This document shows, in pieces, positions 1 through 5,730 of a DNA stretch of 5,730 bases. This stretch comes from an uncultured Kordia sp. (GTDB lineage: Bacteria; Bacteroidota; Bacteroidia; Flavobacteriales; Flavobacteriaceae), in assembly GCA_913054565.1 (NCBI GenBank), contig CAJXHW010000129.1, forward strand, positions 1-5,730. The letters are read 5' to 3'. Under the pieces are notes generated by a model. The model was not told the DNA's origin. It saw only the letters and a list, made by a program, of their open reading frames with translations, and made no database searches. The translations under genes and the position numbers were made by a program. Every line of letters starts with the position of its first letter. Position 1 is the first letter of the stretch.

Positions 1-104
1 ATATTCCATAAATATTTTAAATAATGGCTAAATCACAGCAAGCTTTTAATAAAATAGAAAAAGACAAGCTTAAGCAAGAAAAGAGAGAAGAAAAAAATAA
101 AAAA

Positions 105-124
105 AGGGATACGGAAATATCCCT
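105..124 (-). terminator. Hairpin with U-tract on the minus strand; possible terminator
   Basis: AGGGATA (105-111) pairs perfectly with TATCCCT (118-124) around a 6-nt loop. On the plus strand it is preceded by an A-rich run (about 91-105), so the minus-strand RNA would end in a long U tract, the form of an intrinsic terminator for leftward transcription. On the plus strand the hairpin is followed only by CTTGTG, a poor terminator. No minus-strand gene is visible just to the right, so its client is unclear. Confidence 0.4.
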
Positions 125-137
125 CTTGTGTATTCTA

Positions 138-159
138 AATTTAGGTTGCACCCTAAATT
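138..159. other. Inverted repeat (8-bp stem, 6-nt loop)
   Basis: AATTTAGG (138-145) is the exact reverse complement of CCTAAATT (152-159), with TTGCAC as the loop. It lies 13 bp after the previous hairpin and overlaps the last codons of the truncated cold-shock-type frame. No T tract follows directly on either strand, so it is not a typical terminator. It could be an RNA structure or a protein-binding site. The structure is certain from the bases; the role is unknown. Confidence 0.4.
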
Positions 160-180
160 AAATTTTAAATAAAATAGAAA

Positions 181-212
181 TTAGAGACTAGCTCATCTCC
201 TACTTATATTTG
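181..212 (+). promoter_or_regulatory. Candidate Bacteroidota-type promoter for the 230-residue gene
   Basis: TATATTTG at 205-212 is a full match to the Bacteroidota -7 consensus TAnnTTTG. A weak -33-like TTAG (consensus TTTG) at 181-184 lies 20 bp upstream, within the usual spacing. Transcription would start around 218-220, leaving a leader of about 140 nt before the ATG at 359. The -33 element is imperfect and such short motifs occur by chance in AT-rich DNA. The rest of 162-358 holds no gene that I can see. Confidence 0.3.
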
Positions 213-358
213 ATTAGTTGTTCAAACGTACAAAAATAGTTGTTTCTTCACAAGTAAATATTTCCTTTTATAAATAATTGAGTTGGTAAGTTCAATAAAA
301 TCAAGGCTTTTAGTAGCTGATATTTTGTTATTACTTATTAACAATTAAAAAAACAAAA

Positions 359-1051
359 ATGAGTACAATTAAAAAAGGAAGTAACTATGTTATTTCAATT
401 AATCAACTTGCTGATTTTTCAGTAGCAAGTGAAGCAAAAAAAAGAAGAATAATTAGACAGCAAAAAAAACCTAATAAATTTTTAGTATCATGGTATCAAT
501 TATCTAAGTCAAGAATAAAAAAGACTTTAGAGAATAACTGTGACTTAACTCCAGTAATCGAAGGAATTAAAGAACTTGTTAATAGGAAGCCAACAAAGCC
601 AAGGCAGGTTTTAGATAGGCAAGTTTCTATTCAGGCGCTTGAAAGGTTTGTAAATATTAAGCTTCCAACTTTATTAAAAGATATTCCTTATGAAATAATT
701 AAAAAAGTTGATGCCAAATCAATAATTTATAAAGGGGTAGAAATAATTGTTTCTCCAGAAGTAATCTTTAAATTAAAAATAAAGGATAAAGAATACTTGG
801 GAGCAGTAAAAATTCATATATCGAAAAATAATATTTTTGACAATAATCAGTCTAGGTGTATATCTAGTCTTCTATATAAATACTTAAATGAAGTTGTTGT
901 TAAAAATGGAGAAAAAGTTATGCCAGAACTTTGTCTTTCAATAGATGTTTTTGGTGAGAAGGTAATACCTGTTCCTCGAAATGTAGAAAAAAAATTAGGA
1001 GATATTGAGATTTTGTGTGAAGAGGTTAAATCTCTTTGGCAAGTTGCTTAA
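359..1051 (+). CDS. Hypothetical protein, 230 aa; possible degenerate PD-(D/E)XK-like fold
   Basis: I do not recognise this protein. It has no signal peptide or membrane segment, so it is probably cytoplasmic. Residues ~20-80 are strongly basic and helical (Lys/Arg clusters at 27-37 and 50-55), compatible with nucleic acid binding. Residues ~120-205 suggest three strands, a helix and a strand: KGVEIIV, then SPEV (E134), then YLGAVKIHIS (K151), a helix with Q164 and a YKYL motif at 173-176, then LCLSIDVFGE. That order recalls the RecB/Cas4-like nuclease core, but the acidic residue two before the lysine is replaced by Ala149, so catalysis is doubtful. The ATG at 359 follows an A-rich stretch (AATTAAAAAAACAAAA), as is normal in this phylum, and the first in-frame residues look natural. 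The gene is visibly more A-rich than the minus-strand genes and stands alone, ending in its own terminator, which suggests accessory or transferred DNA. That it is a real gene is likely; the fold is inference. Confidence 0.8.
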   Translation: MSTIKKGSNYVISINQLADFSVASEAKKRRIIRQQKKPNKFLVSWYQLSKSRIKKTLENNCDLTPVIEGIKELVNRKPTKPRQVLDRQVSIQALERFVNIKLPTLLKDIPYEIIKKVDAKSIIYKGVEIIVSPEVIFKLKIKDKEYLGAVKIHISKNNIFDNNQSRCISSLLYKYLNEVVVKNGEKVMPELCLSIDVFGEKVIPVPRNVEKKLGDIEILCEEVKSLWQVA

Positions 1052-1056
1052 AAAAG

Positions 1057-1096
1057 AAAAGGGAGCGCTTGAAAAAGTGTTCCCTTTTTTATTTTT
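1057..1096. terminator. Strong intrinsic terminator, bidirectional
   Basis: GGGAGCGCTT (1061-1070) pairs with AAGTGTTCCC (1075-1084) over ten positions (eight Watson-Crick, two G-U on the plus-strand RNA) around a GAAA tetraloop. Flanking A's (1057-1060) and T's (1085-1090, then ATTTTT) extend the stem and give a U tract. It begins about 6 bp after the stop of the 230-residue gene. The A-rich left side also gives a U tract on the minus strand, so it may stop leftward transcription from the DUF6503-like gene ending at 1181. Confidence 0.85.
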
Positions 1097-1128
1097 GGGT
1101 TTTGGTTGTTCGTTATGACGTTTAAGAG

Positions 1129-1184
1129 TCTAACAATCTAAGTCAGTCTAACATGTCTAATAATCTAACAGCGTAGCAGTCTAA
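1129..1184. repeat. Cluster of degenerate TCTAA repeats
   Basis: TCTAA occurs six times in 56 bp, starting at 1129, 1137, 1147, 1156, 1164 and 1180. The spacings are 8, 10, 9, 8 and 16 bp, and several units fit (a)gTCTAAca. The last copy overlaps the stop codon of the minus-strand gene (TAG from 1183-1181). The cluster fills the space between the bidirectional terminator and the 3' end of that gene. It is too short and too irregular for a CRISPR array. It resembles a decayed short tandem repeat; function unknown. Confidence 0.55.
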
Positions 1185-1894
1185 TTCCCTAAAATATCCG
1201 TTCCTAAATATCCGTTGTCTTTATTGTAGTACCAAGCGCGTTTCTTTGGCATTTTAACTCCATTAATAACAGCTTCTTCGGTCAATAAAATGTATTCGCC
1301 ATCATTTTTGGATTCATCCTTGAAAAACTGATACACTTCCATTGCGTATGTTTTTGGATCAAAATAAAAATACCAAGTATCTTTTCCAACGCCTTCAGCA
1401 TAGGTTGCTTTTAACACTAAATATTCTTTTCCTTTAAAGGTTTTCTTCATCACTTTCGGATCAATTATAGTGCCTTTATCTTCTAATTTCATAGGCAAAC
1501 CATACAAATATGTATAGTAGTTTTTGTATAAATTGGCGCGTTTGCAACTTAGTTTATTCTCTTTAATCACTTCTTCAGAAATATCTGTTTTACCATTAAA
1601 AGCGATGGTGCAATCGTTTTTTTCAACGGTATACTCTGTCGTTTTTCCATCGCTAGCAGCTTTTACATAAAAGTATTCTTTCGGTAAATTAATTTTAATC
1701 GTGCTAATGCGTGGTGCATTTTTAGGTGTTTCCATCGTTACTTGAAGTGTTCCGTTAAATGTTTTCCAATTTCCGTTAGGATCGTGATATTGAATGGATT
1801 TTTCTAGTAATTGTTGTCCTGTAAGTTCCTGGCTATTTGCAGTTGCTATATAAATGAAACAACACAAAAGGCTTAAAAAAAATGATTTGTTCAT
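1181..1894 (-). CDS. Secreted DUF6503-like protein (LolA/outer-membrane-lipoprotein-sorting-like fold)
   Basis: This is a 237-residue exported protein. The N-terminus has a short basic start (MNKS), a hydrophobic core (~5-19) and a likely signal peptidase I site after ANS (residue 21). The Cys pair at 11-12 sits inside the hydrophobic core without a convincing lipobox, so a lipoprotein is unlikely. The mature part is rich in alternating beta strands, with family-like stretches LLEKSIQYHDPNGNWKTF near the start (29-46) and TWYFYFDPKTYAMEVYQF (173-190), then a DGEY motif (198-201). I recall this pattern from Bacteroidota proteins labelled DUF6503. Cys95 and Cys117 could form a disulfide. The half-barrel fold of related families suggests binding of a lipid or other hydrophobic ligand in the periplasm, but no substrate is known to me. 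The gene is flanked by terminators on both sides and is probably monocistronic. No clear promoter is visible between 1895 and 1986. The family call is recalled, not searched. Confidence 0.8.
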   Translation of the reverse strand: MNKSFFLSLLCCFIYIATANSQELTGQQLLEKSIQYHDPNGNWKTFNGTLQVTMETPKNAPRISTIKINLPKEYFYVKAASDGKTTEYTVEKNDCTIAFNGKTDISEEVIKENKLSCKRANLYKNYYTYLYGLPMKLEDKGTIIDPKVMKKTFKGKEYLVLKATYAEGVGKDTWYFYFDPKTYAMEVYQFFKDESKNDGEYILLTEEAVINGVKMPKKRAWYYNKDNGYLGTDILGN

Positions 1895-1986
1895 GGGTTG
1901 ATAAGCTAAAAAATTAATGAAGTCTAAGGTAGCTAATTTTAATCAGAGTAAAGAACTAGATAAATGAACTGAAACTTTTGTAGAAC

Positions 1987-2017
1987 AAAAAAACACAGCT
2001 ACAAGCTGTGTTTTTTT
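1987..2017. terminator. Perfect 14-bp hairpin terminator, bidirectional
   Basis: Positions 1987-2000 (seven A's then CACAGCT) are the exact reverse complement of 2004-2017 (AGCTGTG then seven T's), leaving a 3-nt ACA loop. The symmetry gives a U tract on either strand. It starts 24 bp past the stop codon of the phosphate transporter (2041-2043, minus strand), so it most likely ends the porin-transporter transcript and insulates the DUF6503-like gene downstream. Confidence 0.9.
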
Positions 2018-2040
2018 AATATGAATATGGTATTAAAATA

Positions 2041-4752
2041 CTATTCAGTTTTTCCTGAAGCCTCACGTGTGTCCGTATCTGGCTTTTTTGTAGGTTTTGT
2101 TTCAGGAGTGTCTGAAGCTGGTTTTTTAGCTTCAGGTGTTTTTACCTCTTTAGTTTTCGCTTTAGGAGTATCTGAAGTTGGTTTTTTAACTTCAGGTGTT
2201 TTTGCCTCTTTAGCTTTTACTTCAGGAGTATCTGAAGCTGGTTTTTTAACTTCAGTTGCTTTTACCTCTTTAGTTTTACCTTCGGGTAATTCTTGAACAG
2301 CATCAGCTTCTTCAATGGTAATTGTAGCAGGTTTTACAGAAGCATCATGTGCATCATGATATTCTTCTAAAAGATTCATAGTAGCATTTAATAAATCTTT
2401 TGTCTCTAACAACAAGCTAAAGTATAGTGTTGTATTCTTTGGACTTGATTCTTCAGTTCTTGTTCGAGCTACTTGCACCTGAATTTTCTGAGATACCAAA
2501 TCAAAAACTTGTTTCTTGTTTTCTAAAATATCCCCAATTTGTTCAAAGGAACGTGAGTTAAAGGCGGTATTAGTTTCATTAAATAAATTCTCTAACGCTT
2601 CGTCTACCTGCTTTAACTCTTTAATTTGGTTGAATTTTAGTTTTTTATGATTATTGTTTACATGCTTATGACTTACTTTAGAAATATATTCTAATGATTG
2701 CGTCATATCTTGTAAATATCCTAAAATATTGATGTAGAAATTACTTGCGCCAATACTTGATTCATCAAGATTTTTAATGAAGTAAAAGATATTATCACGC
2801 AATTCGTCAATTTCATCTGAAAGTTTTACAATATTCTTTTTGTTCTTTTTAAGCATTGCTAAATCTTGCTTAGCCAATCCGTTAATAGCATTCGTATAAA
2901 TTCTATTACCACGTTTTACAACATTTGCAATATTATCTGCACTTTCGTGAATAACACCTTGTACGGAGCTACTTTCTGTTTTCTGTAATTGATCTTCAGC
3001 TTTGGCTACTTTCGATTTTTTATTGTAAACAATAGTGCTTCTTACTAGCAATCCAATAGCGATAACTAGTAATATAGGGAACATTACTTCTAAGTTCAGG
3101 TTTAATAAGAATGCTACCAATCCAGCTGCGATAAATGCACTTAATGCTGTAAAGAACCAACCACCAATCACATTTAATACACCAGCAACTCTATATACGG
3201 CACTTTCAGCTCCCCAAGCTCTATCAGCCAAGGATGTACCCATAGCAACCATAAAAGTTACATACGTTGTAGACAATGGAAGTTTTAGCGAGGTAGCAAA
3301 AGAAATTAAAACAGCGGCAACCATAAGGTTTACTGCTGCTCTTACCATATCGAAAGCTGGTAATTCTTCTGATTTATCTTTTGATAAAGTAATTACAGGT
3401 GTTTCAAACTGTTTCTCTATTTTTTGTTGCCATGATTTAGGCAAAATATAAGAAGTCATTTTAGACATTCCCATTGCCATTCTAACAAATCCTCTAGATA
3501 AAAAGTTAGGTTGGAAACGTTCTTTAGTTTCTCCCTGACTAGATAAATCTAAGGATGTTTTTACCACATTTTTAGCTTTGGTAGAAAACCATAATGTAAT
3601 CACCATTATCATTCCCGCAATTACTAAAAGAAATGTAGGAGTTGTTACTTTTAGACCAATACTATCCATCGGGAACTCAGTTGCCGACAAGCCTTGTGTG
3701 TTAATCAAAGGATCCATAAAGTCTGTATATGCTTGAAATGCTCCAGTTGATGGTCCGATGAAGTTTACTAAATCGTTTCCTGCAAATGCCAATGCCAATG
3801 CAAATGTTCCTACAATGATAATTAACTTGTAGATGTTCGTCTTAAAGAAATTCGTTAATATATATGACAATAATGACCAAAATACCAAACTTATAGCAAT
3901 GATTGGAAGTACATATAGTTCAAGAAAACCTCTTAATGTTAAAGAAGCTGTGCTTCCATCAATTTTTAGGAAATCTTTCGTCTTTTTAAGAAACCCTTCT
4001 GAACCTTCTAATGTTTTATATGCAGTTCCTAAGTATTCATTCCCCCAAGCTAATAATCCGTCTGCAGAACCATTATATAAAATATCACCTACAATAGTTT
4101 TTGCGTATGCAGTTCCTTTGATTCCTTTCATGAAAATGAAATAGGTAATAGCAGTTAAGGCAATACCACCAAACAATGCGCCAACCCATTTTGCTTTTTT
4201 CTCAAAGTTATAAGATAATATAAGTCTAGAAAACCATTGTACAATGGCACCAATGGTAAAGGCTACAAAGACCGATAGTATAATTCCAAATATAATCCAA
4301 CTTGCAGTTTCGGTGTTTATATACTTTGTTAAATTTGAAACTGTTTCGCCTTCTGTAGCACCAATTTTTATCAATGCTATAGCTACAGAAGCTCCTAATA
4401 ATTCAAATACAATAGAAACTGTTGTCGATGTAGGTAATCCTATGGAATTAAAGAAATCGAGCAGCAGAATGTCTGTTATCATTACTGCCATAAAAATAAT
4501 CATGATCTCTTCAAACATAAATTCGCCAGGGTTGAAAATACCCTTCCGAGCGACTTCCATCAATCCACTTGAAAAAATGGCACCAATGGCAACTCCAACA
4601 CTCGCTACAATCATAAGTGTTCTAAAAGAAATGGCTTTAGAACCAATAGCAGAATTTAAAAAGTTTACCGCATCATTACTTACTCCTACTACTAAATCGG
4701 CAATAGCCAAAATTGCAAGAGCAATAATCATATATAAGTAAATATTCTCCAT
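2041..4752 (-). CDS. pit: PiT-family inorganic phosphate transporter with C-terminal PhoU-like domain
   Basis: This inner-membrane phosphate importer has 903 residues, long for the family because of C-terminal additions. PiT (PF01384) proteins couple phosphate uptake to H+ or Na+. Both halves of the internal duplication are visible: GVSNDAVN (23-30) with GLPTSTT (105-111), and AGNDLVN (324-330) with PLSTT (492-496). These match the GxNDxxN and PxSTT signatures. I count about twelve hydrophobic segments between residues 4 and 571, with a hydrophilic loop at ~210-275 and another at ~391-465. Residues ~595-800 form a soluble helical domain resembling PhoU/DUF47, a likely regulator of transport. 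Residues 827-886 are three 20-residue Lys/Pro/Thr-rich repeats ending in a disordered tail. The start MENIYL fits flavobacterial homologues as I remember them; it is preceded by seven T's and no Shine-Dalgarno. It lies 77 bp after the porin gene on the same strand, so co-transcription is likely. No frameshift is seen and all signature residues are kept. Confidence 0.95.
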   Translation of the reverse strand: MENIYLYMIIALAILAIADLVVGVSNDAVNFLNSAIGSKAISFRTLMIVASVGVAIGAIFSSGLMEVARKGIFNPGEFMFEEIMIIFMAVMITDILLLDFFNSIGLPTSTTVSIVFELLGASVAIALIKIGATEGETVSNLTKYINTETASWIIFGIILSVFVAFTIGAIVQWFSRLILSYNFEKKAKWVGALFGGIALTAITYFIFMKGIKGTAYAKTIVGDILYNGSADGLLAWGNEYLGTAYKTLEGSEGFLKKTKDFLKIDGSTASLTLRGFLELYVLPIIAISLVFWSLLSYILTNFFKTNIYKLIIIVGTFALALAFAGNDLVNFIGPSTGAFQAYTDFMDPLINTQGLSATEFPMDSIGLKVTTPTFLLVIAGMIMVITLWFSTKAKNVVKTSLDLSSQGETKERFQPNFLSRGFVRMAMGMSKMTSYILPKSWQQKIEKQFETPVITLSKDKSEELPAFDMVRAAVNLMVAAVLISFATSLKLPLSTTYVTFMVAMGTSLADRAWGAESAVYRVAGVLNVIGGWFFTALSAFIAAGLVAFLLNLNLEVMFPILLVIAIGLLVRSTIVYNKKSKVAKAEDQLQKTESSSVQGVIHESADNIANVVKRGNRIYTNAINGLAKQDLAMLKKNKKNIVKLSDEIDELRDNIFYFIKNLDESSIGASNFYINILGYLQDMTQSLEYISKVSHKHVNNNHKKLKFNQIKELKQVDEALENLFNETNTAFNSRSFEQIGDILENKKQVFDLVSQKIQVQVARTRTEESSPKNTTLYFSLLLETKDLLNATMNLLEEYHDAHDASVKPATITIEEADAVQELPEGKTKEVKATEVKKPASDTPEVKAKEAKTPEVKKPTSDTPKAKTKEVKTPEAKKPASDTPETKPTKKPDTDTREASGKTE
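2095..2274 (-). repeat. Three in-frame 60-bp tandem repeats in the PiT gene tail
   Basis: Three consecutive 60-bp units encode 20-residue repeats at residues 827-846, 847-866 and 867-886. They share the pattern KEVK-TPE-KKPxSDTPExK. The copies differ at only a few bases each, and a decayed fourth copy can be traced at ~2050-2094 (KKPDTDT region). The repeat length is a multiple of three, so copy changes keep the frame. The product is a charged, proline-rich and probably disordered cytoplasmic tail. Confidence 0.9.
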
Positions 4753-4778
4753 AAAAAAATATGTTAAAAAATAATATG

Positions 4779-4806
4779 CAAATATCAGGAGTGTTATTAA
4801 AGCAAA
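4779..4806 (-). promoter_or_regulatory. Candidate internal promoter upstream of the PiT gene
   Basis: Read on the minus strand, TTTG (4806-4803) is followed after 16 bp by GATATTTG (4786-4779), which matches the Bacteroidota -7 consensus TAnnTTTG at all but the first position. Transcription would start near 4772, about 20 nt before the ATG at 4752. The spacer is a few bases shorter than usual. If real, it would let PiT be expressed apart from the upstream porin. Confidence 0.3.
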
Positions 4807-4829
4807 TGTTACCTTAAGGTTATATCTTT

Positions 4830-5730
4830 CTAGAAATGAACATCAAATTGCAATCTATACATTAATTGATCATTACCTTTATTTACAGATAAATAACTAA
4901 TGTCTGACTGTATTTTTAACTTATGTCCTACTATATACTTTGAAACTCCAAGTGTAAATTGCTCTTCAAGTCCTTTTCCTGTAATATTTTTATTAAAATT
5001 GATATTCGTGTAGCGTCCAGTTATTTCATAATTACTAGTAAATAAATAACTTGCTTGCAAATTAAGCGCATTTCCAATTTCTACGACATCACCTGTTAAA
5101 CTGCCATCAGCATTTTTGGCAATAGGGTTATCTGCATCTCTACTAGCGTATTCTCCCAGAAATGAAAATCCTTTGTATTTTAAAATGGCGTCAATAAAAA
5201 ATGAGCTAATGTTGGTTTCGTGAAAACCAGTATCTGTTTTCATGTAAACGCCTAAATTACTTCTACTTTTTACCGCATTATTATTAAAATCGTATGTTGC
5301 TCCAATAGCTACTTTTACATTTTGTTCTCTTAAAAAATCAACACCCGAGTAATCTCCATTTTGTTGGAATGCTCCAAAAGGTAATAATTCGATTCTACCT
5401 GTATATTGATGACCTCCAAGGTTTCCAGTAGTTACATTTCGTCCTTCTCCTTGGGAAAAAGCAAACATTTCACGAACAATAAATTTATCTGAAAGTTTAA
5501 AATGATGTCGTAATTGTAATCCAACATCGCGATCAATATTGAAATTGATATTTAAAAGAGAACGATCTACTAATGATAAGTCTCCTGAAGAGATAACACG
5601 TTCCCTATTTCCTGGTAATTTAGTTTGCCCAACCCAAAGCCAAAAATTCTTATGAAAATTCCATTTTACCACAGCATCCAAAATATATCTTGGTGTATCA
5701 TTGGTAAATTCTGACCCTCCAGCAATATCT
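4830..5730 (-). CDS. Phosphate-selective porin O/P-type outer membrane protein (5' end outside window)
   Basis: The frame ends with TAG at 4832-4830 and stays open to the window edge, giving 299 visible residues and no start. Upstream of an internal TTG (5681-5679) it still reads DIAGGSEFTNDTPRYI, so that TTG is not the start. The protein looks like the C-terminal part of an OprO/OprP-type porin (PF07396). Recognisable stretches are FWLWVGQTKLPGNRERV, then a LSLVDRSLLN segment and a DRDVGLQLRH segment, as in family members with a GQxKxP...RxxxSS...DRS...RDxG pattern. The rest is amphipathic beta strands with short turns and hydrophilic loops. The chain ends in QFDVHF, with the terminal aromatic recognised by the BAM insertion machinery. 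Phosphate specificity cannot be proved from the fragment, but placement directly upstream of a PiT transporter on the same strand supports anion or phosphate uptake. It is probably the first visible gene of the operon; the promoter lies beyond the window. Confidence 0.85.
   Translation of the reverse strand, partial: DIAGGSEFTNDTPRYILDAVVKWNFHKNFWLWVGQTKLPGNRERVISSGDLSLVDRSLLNINFNIDRDVGLQLRHHFKLSDKFIVREMFAFSQGEGRNVTTGNLGGHQYTGRIELLPFGAFQQNGDYSGVDFLREQNVKVAIGATYDFNNNAVKSRSNLGVYMKTDTGFHETNISSFFIDAILKYKGFSFLGEYASRDADNPIAKNADGSLTGDVVEIGNALNLQASYLFTSNYEITGRYTNINFNKNITGKGLEEQFTLGVSKYIVGHKLKIQSDISYLSVNKGNDQLMYRLQFDVHF

Larger units (their letters stand above)
24..161 (+). pseudogene. Truncated N-terminus of a flavobacterial cold-shock-domain protein
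   Basis: An ATG at 24 opens a 45-codon frame ending in TAA at 159-161. Its first ~30 residues start MAKSQQAFNKIEKDK and continue as a Lys/Glu/Arg-rich stretch. From memory, this matches the basic N-terminal extension of cold-shock-domain proteins common in Flavobacteriaceae, where it is followed by a linker and a nucleic-acid-binding CSD barrel. Here the match stops near residue 30. The last ~15 codons are unrelated (ISLLCILNLGCTLN) and run through two hairpins, and no CSD follows in any frame. I therefore read it as a 5' remnant left by deletion, insertion or partial duplication. A genuine 45-residue basic peptide is possible but less likely. The family assignment is recalled, not searched. 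Confidence 0.5.

Noticed and set aside
49..180. Direct repeat ATAAAATAGAAA at 49-60 and 169-180, possible target-site duplication
   Set aside because: A 12-bp A-rich match within 120 bp of AT-rich DNA is expected by chance, and nothing between the copies looks like a mobile element.
1129..1184. CRISPR-like array
   Set aside because: The repeated unit is only about 5-10 bp, spacing is irregular, there are no 25-40 bp spacers and no cas genes.
1895..1986. Promoter for the DUF6503-like gene
   Set aside because: No sequence on the minus strand here matches both the TAnnTTTG and TTTG elements at suitable spacing.
2021..4741. Open frames on the plus strand opposite the PiT gene (2021-2296, 3035-3451, 3833-4144, 4244-4741)
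   Set aside because: They are antisense to a complete, well-recognised coding sequence, show no family features, and the first is just the reverse reading of the 60-bp repeats.
4811..4820. 10-bp palindrome ACCTTAAGGT just past the porin stop codon
   Set aside because: It is too short, has no loop or U tract, and no known regulator site is recognised; not enough to call an operator or terminator.
5679..5681. TTG as start codon of the porin gene
   Set aside because: The frame continues upstream to the window edge with porin-like sequence, so the true start lies outside the window.

Overview
The window looks like chromosomal DNA from a member of the Bacteroidota, most likely Flavobacteriaceae. 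The evidence is low GC, start codons preceded by A- or T-rich sequence instead of Shine-Dalgarno motifs, a few TAnnTTTG-like promoter elements, and recognisable protein families: a PiT-PhoU fusion transporter, an OprO/OprP-type porin, a DUF6503-like secreted protein and the MAKSQQ-type N-terminus of a flavobacterial cold-shock-domain protein.

Layout. Positions 24-161 (+) encode a 45-codon remnant or short version of the cold-shock-domain protein; its tail runs into two hairpins. After a gene-free AT-rich leader (162-358), positions 359-1051 (+) encode a 230-residue protein I cannot assign. Its C-terminal half faintly resembles a PD-(D/E)XK nuclease core with a degenerate active site. A strong bidirectional terminator (about 1057-1096) follows, then a cluster of degenerate TCTAA repeats (1129-1184).

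Everything downstream is on the minus strand. Positions 1181-1894 encode a secreted DUF6503-like protein. A near-ideal bidirectional terminator (1987-2017) separates it from the phosphate block. Reading in the direction of transcription, that block is a phosphate-selective porin-type protein (4830 to the window end, 5' part missing), a 77-bp gap, and a 903-residue PiT inorganic phosphate transporter with a C-terminal PhoU-like helical domain and a Lys/Pro/Thr-rich tail of 60-bp tandem repeats.

Function. The porin and PiT genes form a plausible two-membrane phosphate uptake unit: passage through the outer membrane, then ion-coupled import across the inner membrane, possibly gated by the fused PhoU-like domain. 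The DUF6503-like gene lies beyond a terminator and is probably an independent unit. The left 1.1 kb looks like accessory DNA next to a conserved housekeeping region. No tRNA, rRNA, CRISPR array, insertion sequence or complete mobile element is visible.
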